Positions 1-8,029 of a DNA stretch of 64,000 bases are shown here, in pieces (within the stretch, counting starts at the first letter, position 1; each line of letters opens with the position of its first letter). The position numbers were made by a program, and so were the translations under genes. The DNA is from CAXBCP01 sp047638395 (GTDB lineage Bacteria; Pseudomonadota; Alphaproteobacteria; MPNO01; UBA830): contig JBLIMV010000022.1 in the NCBI GenBank assembly GCA_047638395.1, forward strand, positions 1 to 64,000, read 5' to 3'. The notes under the pieces are model-generated. The model had not been told where the DNA came from and did no database searches. It was given only the letters and a program-made list of their open reading frames with translations.

Positions 1-42
1 ATGTTTCGTCGGGCAATAAAACCGGTTAGCGTGTCGCGATGA
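1..42 (+). CDS. Possible 3' end of an upstream gene (partial)
   Basis: Frame 1 is open from the window edge to a TGA at 40-42, which overlaps the ATG of the next gene as ATGA. Such a 4-base overlap is typical of operon neighbours in this window, so these 13 codons may be the tail of a gene lying to the left. The fragment is too short to identify and could be chance. Confidence 0.3.
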   Translation: MFRRAIKPVSVSR

Positions 43-812
43 AACCCGCCCTTCTCGCATTGCTGGCGTTGTTATTGGCGGCCGGCCCCGTCCGTGCCGA
101 TATCGACACCGCCCGTGCCGCCTTGTCCGGCGGCGATCCCGCACCAGCGGTCAGGCTGGCCGGAGACGGCGATGTGGTGGCGCAGGAATTGCTGGCCGAA
201 GCCTATCTCACCGGGCGTGGAGTTCCGCGCGATCCCGTCATTGCCGCAGGCTGGCTACGCAAGGCGGCAGAACAGGACAGTCTCAGCGCGCAGATCATGC
301 TGGCACAGCTGTATGAAGAGGGTGTCGGGGTTGAGAAAGACGTTGCCGAGAGCACGCGCTGGCTTGAAAAGGCGGCATCACGGGGCGACGGGGAGTCGCA
401 GCTTTCGCTCGGCGTGCGGTATCTGCAGGGCGCAGGTGTCGCCGCGAACCCGAAAACCGGCGTGATGTGGATTGAAAAAGCCGCCCGGCAGGGCGATCCC
501 GTGGCCCAGATGCAGTATGGCGCCGCCCTTGCCAATGGGCTTGCAGGCGACGCCCTGCCCGATGAAGGCCTTGGCTGGATTGTCCGCGCCGCCGATCAGG
601 GGCATGTCGAAGCGCTGCTGACCATGGGGACGGTCAGCTATCGCGGGAATTTCGGTGATCAGGACATTGTGGTGGCTTATAAGTGGTTCCGGCTCGCTGC
701 CAATATGGGCGAGGACCGGGCGATGCAGCTACTGGGTGTGCTCGAAGCGGAGATGACGCCCGACCAGGTCGCGCGCGCAGAAAATATGGTGAGGGAATGG
801 ACGCCGAAGTAA
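39..812 (+). CDS. Secreted Sel1-repeat protein
   Basis: 257 aa. A Leu/Ala-rich signal peptide covers about residues 1-20, with likely cleavage after V-R-A. From about residue 45 to 230 there are five Sel1-type units of about 36 residues, recognisable by G-x-G-V followed by A-x-x-W-x-x-K-A-A (for example around residues 57-76). Sel1 solenoids are known as protein-protein scaffolds, here probably periplasmic; no catalytic domain is visible. The gene overlaps a possible upstream stop by ATGA and its own stop lies 16 bases inside the next gene, so it is probably the middle of an operon beginning left of the window. The partner protein cannot be told from the sequence. Confidence 0.85.
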   Translation: MKPALLALLALLLAAGPVRADIDTARAALSGGDPAPAVRLAGDGDVVAQELLAEAYLTGRGVPRDPVIAAGWLRKAAEQDSLSAQIMLAQLYEEGVGVEKDVAESTRWLEKAASRGDGESQLSLGVRYLQGAGVAANPKTGVMWIEKAARQGDPVAQMQYGAALANGLAGDALPDEGLGWIVRAADQGHVEALLTMGTVSYRGNFGDQDIVVAYKWFRLAANMGEDRAMQLLGVLEAEMTPDQVARAENMVREWTPK

Positions 813-1999
813 CCAACATGCCGTCGGTCGAAGACCTGGTGGAGCGCGCCCGCGCGCTTGTGCCGACCCTTGCCGAACGTGCGGCGGCGACCGAGGACAA
901 CCGGTCGATGTTGCCCGAAACGCTCAAAGACTTGACAGAGGCCGGCCTGTTCAAGGTCATGCAGGCCCGGCGCTATGGCGGCTACGAGATGGGCCTGCCG
1001 GCGATGGCCGAAATCACCGCCGAGATCGCCCGCGGTTCCGCATCCGATGCCTGGATCGTCGGGCTGTGCGGCAACCAGAACCGTTTTATCGGCTGCTATC
1101 CGGCTGAGGCGCAGGAAGAGGTGTATGCCAAAAGCGGCGATCATCTGATCTCCTGTCTTGTCACCGGGCCGACGACAACGGCCGAGCGGGTCGACGGCGG
1201 GTTTCGCCTCTCCGGCAAGTGGCCCTACGTCAGCGGCGTCGATCAGTGCAACTGGCTGCTGCTGTCGGCCTTCGACGGTGGCGCGGAGGAGGGCGGCGCG
1301 GCGGCGTCGCTTACCTTCCTGGTGCCGCGCGATGCGGTGGCCGATGTCATCGACGACTGGCACGTAATGGGGCTGCGCGGGACCGGCTCTAAGACGGTCG
1401 TGCTCGAAGATGTCTTTGTGCCCGAATACCGCGCGCTCAACATGTGGAATTACGATGCCGACCCGCCGCCGGGTGCGGCTGTCAATCCCGGTGCGATGTT
1501 CCAGGGCGTGCCGCGGATCATGATTTTTACCACGATGTTGGCGGCACCGGCACTCGGGATTGCGCAATCGGCGGTCGAGGCCTATCGCGACCGGCTTGAA
1601 ACCCGGGCGTCTGCGCTGATGTCAGGCAAACAATCCGAGAACGCGGTGTCACAGATCGCGCTTGGCCGGGCGATGGAACAGGCGGCAATGGCACGCGATA
1701 CGCTGCTCGCCGCCGCAAACGATTTTCAGCGCCGCGCCGAAGCCGGCGACACGTTCACCGCCGAAGACCGGATCGGTCACCGGCTACGCATGTCGGAAGT
1801 GATGCGGCTGTGTACCCAGGTGGTGACAGACGTGTTTATGGATGCGGGCACCGGCGCGATGTTCGATCGCAATCCGCTGCAACGGATGTTTCGCGATATG
1901 TATGCGATCCGGTCCCACGTCGTGATCGATCCGAACAACGCGGCGGAAAATCGCGGGCGTCTGTCGCTCGGCATCGATCCGAAACCGCCCTTCGTCTGA
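797..1999 (+). CDS. Acyl-CoA dehydrogenase-fold flavin monooxygenase (HsaA/HpaB-like group D)
   Basis: 400 aa from the ATG at 797, which has GTGAGGGA just before it; the open frame runs further 5' but that part overlaps the Sel1 gene. The N-terminal helical domain (P-E-T-L-K-D-L-T-E-A-G-L-F-K), the central beta domain with the G-T-G-S segment (V-M-G-L-R-G-T-G-S-K) and a C-terminal Acyl-CoA_dh_2-type helical bundle match reduced-flavin-dependent hydroxylases such as HsaA and other class D monooxygenases rather than true acyl-CoA dehydrogenases. These use FMNH2 or FADH2 from a separate reductase to hydroxylate phenolic or sulfur substrates. No reductase gene is seen nearby. The substrate is unknown. 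A hairpin terminator follows. Confidence 0.8.
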   Translation: MDAEVTNMPSVEDLVERARALVPTLAERAAATEDNRSMLPETLKDLTEAGLFKVMQARRYGGYEMGLPAMAEITAEIARGSASDAWIVGLCGNQNRFIGCYPAEAQEEVYAKSGDHLISCLVTGPTTTAERVDGGFRLSGKWPYVSGVDQCNWLLLSAFDGGAEEGGAAASLTFLVPRDAVADVIDDWHVMGLRGTGSKTVVLEDVFVPEYRALNMWNYDADPPPGAAVNPGAMFQGVPRIMIFTTMLAAPALGIAQSAVEAYRDRLETRASALMSGKQSENAVSQIALGRAMEQAAMARDTLLAAANDFQRRAEAGDTFTAEDRIGHRLRMSEVMRLCTQVVTDVFMDAGTGAMFDRNPLQRMFRDMYAIRSHVVIDPNNAAENRGRLSLGIDPKPPFV

Positions 2000-2001
2000 C
2001 C

Positions 2002-2019
2002 TGTTTCACCCGTGAAACA
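2002..2019. repeat. Inverted repeat resembling a parS site with a 2-base insert
   Basis: TGTTTCAC-CC-GTGAAACA: the two halves are exactly those of the ParB site TGTTTCACGTGAAACA but are separated by two extra C residues. It sits directly in front of a terminator hairpin, between convergent genes. It could simply be a second stem of the termination region. Confidence 0.5.
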
Positions 2020-2020
2020 C

Positions 2021-2045
2021 CCGTCTCAAATTTGAGACGGTTTTT
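2021..2045 (+). terminator. Rho-independent terminator of the monooxygenase gene
   Basis: A perfect 20-base palindrome (CCGTCTCAAA then TTTGAGACGG) is followed directly by five T residues on the + strand. It lies 21 bases after the monooxygenase stop and 12 bases before the end of the convergent lyase gene. There is no T-run on the other strand, so it should act mainly rightwards. Confidence 0.8.
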
Positions 2046-2057
2046 GGCGCGCGGCGA

Positions 2058-2876
2058 TCAGTCCTCGCGATATGTCTCATACAGCTTGTTCAGGTTCAGC
2101 CGACCGCCCTGTATGCCGCTGAAATCGCCCGTCTCTGCAATTTTCGTGCCCACGCGCATAAGGTCGGCGTAGGCACTGCGGGCAAGCTGGCCGCCGACAC
2201 TGATCCGCCGCACGCCGAGCTTGTTCAATGTTTCAACCGACATCCCGAAGGTCAGCACGTTGACCGGCTTTGGTGCGACCGCTTCGACCACGGCGGCGAT
2301 CTGGTCTTCTTCACGCAGGCCCGGCGCATAGAGGCAATCCGCGCCGGCCGCGTCATAGGCCTTGATGCGCGCCAGCATGTCATCGAAATCCGGTTTGCCA
2401 GCGAAGAAGCCTTCCGACCGCGCGGTCAGGAAAACGTTCGTGCCGCTGTCGTCGACCGCTTTGCGCGCGGCTTCGACGCGTGCCACCGACAGGTCGAAAT
2501 CATATAGCGGATCGTCCGGCACCCAGCTTGAATCCTCGACCGACAGACCTGCCACGCCGGTCTCGATGGCAAGCTTCACATTTGCGGCGACACCGTCCGG
2601 ATCATCGGCAAAACCGTTTTCGAAATCCGCGTTGACCGGAATATCGGTCGCCGCACAGATCGCGGTCAGATGCGCCAGCACCTCGTCCCGGGCAACGTTG
2701 TAATCGGCGTTCCCCCGCGACCAGGCCAAACCCGCGCTGGAAGAGGCCAGCGCCTTGAAGCCGAGGCTTTGCAGGATTGCCGCTGAGCCGACATCCCACG
2801 GATTGGGAATGACGAAACAGCCAGCCTCGTGGAGGGCGCGGAAGGATTGGCGTTTTTCGGCAACGGTGGGGCGCAT
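2058..2876 (-). CDS. Isocitrate lyase/PEP mutase-family protein
   Basis: 272 aa, the usual length of the ICL/PEPM superfamily. The N-terminus has the P-N-P-W-D-V-G-S-A segment, followed by N-A-D-F-E-N-G-F (about residues 81-88, metal and substrate region) and G-L-S-V-E-D-S (about 114-120), all characteristic of the PEP-mutase-like (beta/alpha)8 barrel. Members cleave or form C-C or P-C bonds in 2-oxo or 2-hydroxy acids, such as 2-methylisocitrate lyase, oxaloacetase or carboxyvinyl-phosphonate enzymes. The K-K-C-G-H loop of true isocitrate lyases is not seen, so the substrate stays open. It is cytoplasmic, with an 83-base gap from the next gene upstream on the same strand. Confidence 0.85.
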   Translation of the reverse strand: MRPTVAEKRQSFRALHEAGCFVIPNPWDVGSAAILQSLGFKALASSSAGLAWSRGNADYNVARDEVLAHLTAICAATDIPVNADFENGFADDPDGVAANVKLAIETGVAGLSVEDSSWVPDDPLYDFDLSVARVEAARKAVDDSGTNVFLTARSEGFFAGKPDFDDMLARIKAYDAAGADCLYAPGLREEDQIAAVVEAVAPKPVNVLTFGMSVETLNKLGVRRISVGGQLARSAYADLMRVGTKIAETGDFSGIQGGRLNLNKLYETYRED

Positions 2877-2959
2877 GCGGCGGGCTCCTGTGATCTGAAG
2901 CCGACAGTTTGACCGCGTGGCGGAGCGCCGTCATCCCGAAACTTGCGGTGCGCGCACGC

Positions 2960-3769
2960 CTATCCGATTGAGCGCGACAGCCCCTCGTCGATCTCTCCGG
3001 CCAGTGCCCGCCCTTCGAGCGATTTGATGTTCGCGGGCGCGTTCGGGCCGCCGTTGATGCAGGCGTCGCAGGCATTGATGCTGGTGAACGGCACCGGGAT
3101 GGCGCGCATGGCGGCTTCGAGGCGTTTCATGTCTTCCTCGGTTTCGGGTTCCAGCGGCTCGTTGGCGGCAAGCATTTCGGACGCCTTCACATCGTCGCCG
3201 CCGGCCTTGCGGCGCAGCATGTCGAGCCAGATGCGTTGGTATTCGGCGGCGCGGTCGTAATGGCTGCGGACGCAGCAATCGGGATAGTTCAGCAGGCGGG
3301 CTTCTTCGGCGACCGTGATCGCCGCGGTCTCGCAGATCTCGACGACCTCGTCGGCGACCGACTTCGCCCGGCAGATGTAATAAGCGCGATGCTCGGCAAA
3401 GGCTTGGCGCGTATGGTCGAGATACCAGTCCGGCAGGTCGGCGCCCGCACCGGCATCGGGGCTGGCATCCCAGAACGGTCCTTCGACGATGTGCAGCTTT
3501 GCATCGGTCGCGACCTGCAGCACGCCTTTGATCCAGGCCGGGTCGTTATAGCCGCGCCCGAGCAGCATCACGGGTTTTTCGCCGGCCATCATTGACAGAA
3601 AGTCGAGCGCTTCCTGCGCGCCGGCCTGGGCCTCGCGCATATCGGCGCGGTCGGACGGGATTTTGTTCAGCTTCTTGAGCGTGTTCCGCAGACGGGATTT
3701 GTTTTGTAGGGGCATGATGGAGACGTCATAGCAATCACGTCGGCGCTGTGAAAGTGGCAATCTCGTCAT
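2960..3769 (-). CDS. Unrecognised Cys-rich protein with N-Y-P-D-C-C motif
   Basis: 269 aa from the ATG at 3769; a second possible start is the ATG at 3715 and neither has a strong ribosome site. I do not recognise the family with confidence. Visible features are a basic N-terminus, the motif N-Y-P-D-C-C-V-R-S-H at residues 161-170, and a C-terminal pair C-D-A-C (234-237) followed by I-N-G-G-P-N. The paired cysteines suggest metal or thiol chemistry; the Y-P-x-C-C motif recalls DUF483-like proteins, which is only a suggestion. No signal peptide or membrane segment is clear. It begins 12 bases after emrB on the same strand, so it may be co-transcribed with the MarR-EmrAB operon. Confidence 0.7.
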   Translation of the reverse strand: MTRLPLSQRRRDCYDVSIMPLQNKSRLRNTLKKLNKIPSDRADMREAQAGAQEALDFLSMMAGEKPVMLLGRGYNDPAWIKGVLQVATDAKLHIVEGPFWDASPDAGAGADLPDWYLDHTRQAFAEHRAYYICRAKSVADEVVEICETAAITVAEEARLLNYPDCCVRSHYDRAAEYQRIWLDMLRRKAGGDDVKASEMLAANEPLEPETEEDMKRLEAAMRAIPVPFTSINACDACINGGPNAPANIKSLEGRALAGEIDEGLSRSIG

Positions 3770-3781
3770 TTGAACAATTCG

Positions 3782-5332
3782 TTACTCCGGCACGCCCGCG
3801 GGTTCGGGTCTGTCGGGGCGGCTGCGCGCCAGCAGGAAGACCAGCGGCACCGAAATCAGCGCGCCGATCATGATCAGGGTGAAATCGTTGAGGAAGCCGA
3901 GCGCCAGCGCCTGGCGGTTTACTTCGACGTTCAGCATGGCGAGCCCGTCCGGGGTCAGGATATCCCACTGTTCGGGGAGCCATGGCGCCTGCATGGCCTC
4001 GTTATAGGGATTAATCCCCTCTGCCATATAGGCATGGCTGGTCGATTGCGTGCGCGACAGCACGGTCATCACGATGGAAACGCCAATTCCACTGCCATAG
4101 TTCCGCATCAGGCTGGTAAAGGTCGATGCTTCGGTGCGCAGTTTTGCGGGCAGGGTCCAGAACGATACGGCGGTCAGTGGCACGAAGATCATGCCGATGC
4201 CGATGCCGTTGAAGAACGCGGCAAAGATAAATGCCCATATCCCGACATCGGGCGTGAAGGTGGAAAACAGATAGGCCGAATAGGCGGTCGACGCAAAGCC
4301 CAGCGCGATCTGGATGCGCGGGTCCATCTTGCCGCTCAGTTTACCTGCCAGGATTAATCCGAACAGCGAGCCCATTCCACGCGGCATCATCACCATCGCC
4401 GCCGTCAGGATCGGGTAGCCGCGCAGGTTTTGCAGGAAAAGCGGCATGAGGACGTTCATCGACAGCACCAGCACGCCGAGCAGGAACATGAAGCCAAGCC
4501 CGATCATGAAATTGCGGTCTTTGATCATCGCGGGGCTGATAAACGGGTTTTTCGTCGTCGCACTGTGAACGACGAACATATAGAATGAGAGGATGGCAAT
4601 GGCCGCCGTCGTGATGATCAGGTCCGACCCGAACCAGCCTTCGCTCTCGCCGCGGTCGAGCAGGAACTGCGTTCCCGCCAGCGCCAGCGCCAGCATCGTA
4701 AAACCGAACACGTCGAACTTGCGTTCCAGGTTTTTTGGCGATTCCCGGATAAACAGCACAGCACCGATGATGCCGAGGATCGAAAACGGCATCGACACGT
4801 AGAACACCCAGCGCCAGCTGTATTCATCGGTCAGCCAGCCGCCGACCACTGGCCCCAGTACCGGGGCCAGCATTACGCCCATGCCCCAGATCGACATGGC
4901 CTGAGCGTGGCGTTCGCGCGGGTATGAATCGAGCATCAGCGCCTGGCTGATCGGTATGATGGGGGCCGAGAACATTCCCTGAAGGGCGCGGAAGACCAGA
5001 ATTTCCTCAATCGAGGTTGCATTGCCCGACAGGATCGAAAAGACAGCAAAGCCTGCCAGTGCGCCGATAAACAGCCGTTTGCGCCCCAGCCGTCCGGCCA
5101 GCCAGCCGGTCGCCGACATGGTGATGGCCTGCATCATGAAATAGGTCGTCATCACCCAGGAAACCTGATCCTGGGTCGCCCCGAGCCCGCCCTGCATATG
5201 GGGGAGCGCGATGGTTGCAATGGTCATATCGAGGATCACGACGGTCGTCGCCATCATCACCGACACGGTGACCATGCGGCGGTTCAGCAGGTCGCCACCG
5301 CCTGATGCGGTCGCCGCGGGTACGGATGTCAT
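3782..5332 (-). CDS. EmrB/QacA-type (DHA2) drug efflux transporter
   Basis: 516 aa, the length of 14-helix DHA2 MFS proton antiporters. The cytoplasmic loop motif G-x-L-A-D/G-R-x-G-x-K/R appears as W-L-A-G-R-L-G-R-K-R near residue 80, and the antiporter motif C as A-P-V-L-G-P-V-V-G-G-W-L near residue 155. Hydrophobic helices run through the whole chain. It pairs with the membrane-fusion protein encoded just upstream, with which it overlaps by 4 bases, to make a tripartite pump that expels hydrophobic or acidic compounds through an outer-membrane channel encoded elsewhere. The MarR repressor opens this operon. Confidence 0.92.
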   Translation of the reverse strand: MTSVPAATASGGGDLLNRRMVTVSVMMATTVVILDMTIATIALPHMQGGLGATQDQVSWVMTTYFMMQAITMSATGWLAGRLGRKRLFIGALAGFAVFSILSGNATSIEEILVFRALQGMFSAPIIPISQALMLDSYPRERHAQAMSIWGMGVMLAPVLGPVVGGWLTDEYSWRWVFYVSMPFSILGIIGAVLFIRESPKNLERKFDVFGFTMLALALAGTQFLLDRGESEGWFGSDLIITTAAIAILSFYMFVVHSATTKNPFISPAMIKDRNFMIGLGFMFLLGVLVLSMNVLMPLFLQNLRGYPILTAAMVMMPRGMGSLFGLILAGKLSGKMDPRIQIALGFASTAYSAYLFSTFTPDVGIWAFIFAAFFNGIGIGMIFVPLTAVSFWTLPAKLRTEASTFTSLMRNYGSGIGVSIVMTVLSRTQSTSHAYMAEGINPYNEAMQAPWLPEQWDILTPDGLAMLNVEVNRQALALGFLNDFTLIMIGALISVPLVFLLARSRPDRPEPAGVPE

Positions 5333-6396
5333 TTGCCGGTGATGCCGGCGAGCGCCGTGCCGATCATGCGGAACAGCGACCGGTCGCGCTGAGTGTCGAT
5401 GGAGACTTCCACTGTCATGCCGGCACGCAGCGGCAACCCGTCATGCACGCGGTCGAGGCCTAAGCGCACCGGCACGCGCTGGACCACCTTGACCCAGTTG
5501 CCGCTGGCATTCTGTGGCGGCAGCACAGACAGCTCTGCGCCGGTCGTCGGGCTGATCGACAGGATTTTCGCGGTGAACTGATGATCCGGGTAGGCATCGA
5601 TGACGATTGTCGCGGTCTGGCCCGTCCGCACGTGGGCGAGCTGGGTTTCCTTCAGGTTGGCTTCGACCCAGGTGTCGCCCGACTGGATGATCGGAATGAC
5701 TGCTTTGCCTTCTTCGACATATTCGCCGGGTTGCAGCGAGACCTTGCCGACGATGCCGTCATCCGGCGCGTGGACGCGGGTACGGCGCAGGTTGAGCGCG
5801 GCCTGTGCGCGCCGCGCTGTGGCTTCCATATACATCGGGTGCTGTTCGGCGGGGATATCGACGCGGCCGCCGAGCTTCGCCTGCGCCTGCAGGATCTTCT
5901 GGTTGACCGTGCGGGCCGCCTGGCGTGCCTGGGTCAGGTTTCGTTCCGCGGCGTCAAATGCCGCGCGCGATGACACGCCGCGGGCGGATAGTTTTTTCTG
6001 CCGATCAAAGACGCGTTTGAAATAGCTGATTTCCTGGCGGGCATCGACAAGTTCGGCCTGCGCGGTGCGGTACTCGGCGCGCAGCGCATCCAGTGTGTTG
6101 CGGATGCCGGCGAGCTCGGCTTCTGTCTGGGTCAGTTCGATCCGGTGGCGTTCCGGGTCTAGCTCGAACAGCAGATCGCCCTTCTTGACGCGGTCGTTTT
6201 CCTTTACCAGGACGCGCACGGTGCGTCCGTCGATGTCGGCGCTGATGGCAAGGTGATGTGCTTTTACATAGGCATTTTCGGTGGTGATATAGCGCGTTGC
6301 CTTTACCCAGTAATGTCCGCCGATGGCAATGGCGATGACCGGCAGGACAAACAGCAACACAAAGCGGACGGTGCCGCGGCGGAGGTTGCGTCTCAT
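5329..6396 (-). CDS. EmrA/HlyD-type membrane fusion protein
   Basis: 355 aa. One membrane helix at about residues 11-27 is followed by a biotinyl-lipoyl half-motif (residues 43-92, with A-x-I-S-A-D-I-D-G-R-T-V), a long coiled-coil hairpin (about 85-190) and the second lipoyl half plus beta-barrel (P-D-D-G-I-V-G-K near 210; V-E-A-N-L-K-E-T-Q-L near 245). This is the order of EmrA-like periplasmic adaptors that link an inner-membrane pump to TolC. It overlaps both neighbours by 4 bases, showing translational coupling in marR-emrA-emrB order. Confidence 0.93.
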   Translation of the reverse strand: MRRNLRRGTVRFVLLFVLPVIAIAIGGHYWVKATRYITTENAYVKAHHLAISADIDGRTVRVLVKENDRVKKGDLLFELDPERHRIELTQTEAELAGIRNTLDALRAEYRTAQAELVDARQEISYFKRVFDRQKKLSARGVSSRAAFDAAERNLTQARQAARTVNQKILQAQAKLGGRVDIPAEQHPMYMEATARRAQAALNLRRTRVHAPDDGIVGKVSLQPGEYVEEGKAVIPIIQSGDTWVEANLKETQLAHVRTGQTATIVIDAYPDHQFTAKILSISPTTGAELSVLPPQNASGNWVKVVQRVPVRLGLDRVHDGLPLRAGMTVEVSIDTQRDRSLFRMIGTALAGITGK

Positions 6397-6971
6397 GATC
6401 CGGCTTTCCCGGCCGTCGTAGTGGCGGGGCCAGGGGCGGGGCCAGGAGCGGGTCCGGTATCAACTTCGAGCATGTCGGTCAGGTTGTCCTTTATGCGGCT
6501 CAGCGTTGCGCGCAGCCGCGCCGATTCATCGTCGCCGATGCCGGCAAAGACACCTTCGATTACCTCGTCGGCGCGCTCGGCCATGTCGGTGAGCAATGGG
6601 TGTGCCGCGGCGGTCAGGAACAGGCGTTTGGACCGCGCATCGTTTTTGTCCGCCCGTCGCTCGACCCAGCCCTTGGCCTCGAGCCGTTCGATGAGTTTGC
6701 CGAGGGTCGGCTTTTCGATTTCAAGCTCGGTGGCAAGCTCGGTCTGCGTACAGCTTTCGAGCCGGTTGAGCCGGGTCATCACCCGCCATTGCGCGCGGGT
6801 CAGTCCCAGCGGTTCGACCCGGCGGTCGTAAACCGTGCGGATCATCCGCGACACGTCGCCGATCAGATAGCCGACATAGTCGGCGCGGGTCTGACCGTCG
6901 GCAGTCTGATCTCCGGCCTGATCGCCCGCCTGCTCGGCTGATTTCCCGGTATCGGGCGTTCTGGCGTCCAC
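6393..6971 (-). CDS. MarR-family repressor of the efflux operon
   Basis: 192 aa, using a GTG start at 6971. The winged helix-turn-helix is clear: T-Q-T-E-L-A-T-E-L-E-I-E-K-P-T-L (about residues 77-92) as recognition region and the wing R-R-A-D-K-N-D-A-R-S-K-R (about 108-119). The C-terminal tail is a low-complexity P-G-P-A repeat from a short DNA repeat at about 6421-6455. MarR dimers bind palindromic operators and are released by small phenolic or lipophilic ligands. Two such palindromes lie about 50-80 bases upstream (7024-7052), so autoregulation of marR-emrAB is likely, perhaps together with the divergent oxygenase genes. Confidence 0.92.
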   Translation of the reverse strand: MDARTPDTGKSAEQAGDQAGDQTADGQTRADYVGYLIGDVSRMIRTVYDRRVEPLGLTRAQWRVMTRLNRLESCTQTELATELEIEKPTLGKLIERLEAKGWVERRADKNDARSKRLFLTAAAHPLLTDMAERADEVIEGVFAGIGDDESARLRATLSRIKDNLTDMLEVDTGPAPGPAPGPATTTAGKAGS

Positions 6972-7023
6972 TGTATGTCCCTTTGGTGCGCATTTCGCGC
7001 CACGTTCAAATGACCCGTTATAG

Positions 7024-7052
7024 TAAGCTAGCTTATAGTAAGCCAGCTTACT
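7024..7052. promoter_or_regulatory. Twin palindromic operators between marR and the oxygenase cluster
   Basis: Two side-by-side palindromes: TAAGCTAGCTTA at 7024-7035 (perfect, 12 bases) and AGTAAGC-CA-GCTTACT at 7037-7052 (perfect 7-base arms). Both share the half-site AGTAAGC, and their centres are 15 bases apart. On the minus strand a TATAAC (-10-like) at 7017-7022 partly abuts the first palindrome, so binding here should block marR-emrAB transcription. AT-rich palindromes of this size fit a MarR dimer. The assignment to this MarR is an inference from position. Confidence 0.7.
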
Positions 7053-7062
7053 TTACAAGTTA

Positions 7063-7092
7063 TGTACAGTGAAAACAGGTTTCGGCTATAGT
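7063..7092 (+). promoter_or_regulatory. Candidate promoter of the oxygenase operon
   Basis: TGTACA at 7063-7068 and TATAGT at 7087-7092 are separated by 18 bases, 25 bases before the first oxygenase ATG. It starts 10 bases after the second MarR-type palindrome, so a bound repressor could also affect rightward transcription. Only a consensus-like match by eye. Confidence 0.35.
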
Positions 7093-7117
7093 TAGATACC
7101 GAACTAAAAGGCTGAAA

Positions 7118-8029
7118 ATGCCAGACGGAATGCAACGGGGGATGCCTAACGGGATGGAAATCATACCGCTTTCAGACGCGATCGGCGCCGAGATACGGGG
7201 TGTCGACCTGTCGCAGCAGCAGGATGCCGAGACGATCGCCGCGATAAACGATGCGTGGCACGCACATATCGTTCTGCTGTTCCGCGGCCAGCCGCTGGGG
7301 CTGGAGGAACATACCCGCTTCGCCGGATATTTCGGCGAGATCGGCAAGCATATGCGGCCAAAGGCAATCCGCAATGAAGCGGCGGAGCTTGGCCCCAATG
7401 TCATGCTCGTCTCTAACATACGCGAAAACGGCAAGCCCATCGGGTCGCTGCCCGACGGTGAAATGATGTTCCATTCGGACACGCCCTACCGGGAGCAGCC
7501 GGACAAGGCGACGATGCTTTATGCGATGGAGGTTCCGGCGGTCGGCGGCAATACGATTTTCGCCAATAGCTACATGGCGGCGGAAACGCTGCCGAAAGAG
7601 GTGAAGCGCCGCCTCGCCGGGCGCAAGGCAGTGCATGTGTTCGAATATGGTGCTGTGACCAAGTCCGGCAGGTTCGACCGCGAGAACGCCCCCCATTTTG
7701 CCCAGCCGGTTTTTCGCAAGCACCCGGTCACGGGCCGCGCGGCGTTGTATGTCAGCGAGTTGATGACCGAGGAAATCGTTGGTCTGCCCGAAGACGAGAG
7801 CCGTGAATTACTCGATCTGCTATTTGCCCATCAAAGTCAGGCCAAATTTTGCTACGAGCATGTCTGGCAGCCGGACGACATGGTGATCTGGGACAACCGC
7901 TGCAGCATTCATGCGCGGACGGATTTTCCAGAGACCGAGCGGCGCAAGCTTCGCCGCTTGACGGTGATGGATGAGAACCCGGTATTGATGGGCGACCCGC
8001 CCGGCCTGACGGAGGTAGCAGCCGAATGA
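7118..8029 (+). CDS. TauD/TfdA-family Fe(II)/2-oxoglutarate dioxygenase 1
   Basis: 303 aa (a start at 7154, giving 291 aa, also fits the family). The iron triad is visible: H119-x-D121 in the segment F-H-S-D-T-P-Y, and the distal H265 in S-I-H-A-R-T-D-F, followed by arginines 275-280 for 2-oxoglutarate. The G-G-N-T strand is at about 143-146. TauD/TfdA enzymes hydroxylate a carbon next to sulfonate, ether or carboxylate groups, often causing C-S or C-O cleavage. It is the first of three tandem paralogues and overlaps the next by ATGA. The substrate is unknown. Relative to its two sisters it has Ser instead of His inside the HxD motif. Confidence 0.9.
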   Translation: MPDGMQRGMPNGMEIIPLSDAIGAEIRGVDLSQQQDAETIAAINDAWHAHIVLLFRGQPLGLEEHTRFAGYFGEIGKHMRPKAIRNEAAELGPNVMLVSNIRENGKPIGSLPDGEMMFHSDTPYREQPDKATMLYAMEVPAVGGNTIFANSYMAAETLPKEVKRRLAGRKAVHVFEYGAVTKSGRFDRENAPHFAQPVFRKHPVTGRAALYVSELMTEEIVGLPEDESRELLDLLFAHQSQAKFCYEHVWQPDDMVIWDNRCSIHARTDFPETERRKLRRLTVMDENPVLMGDPPGLTEVAAE

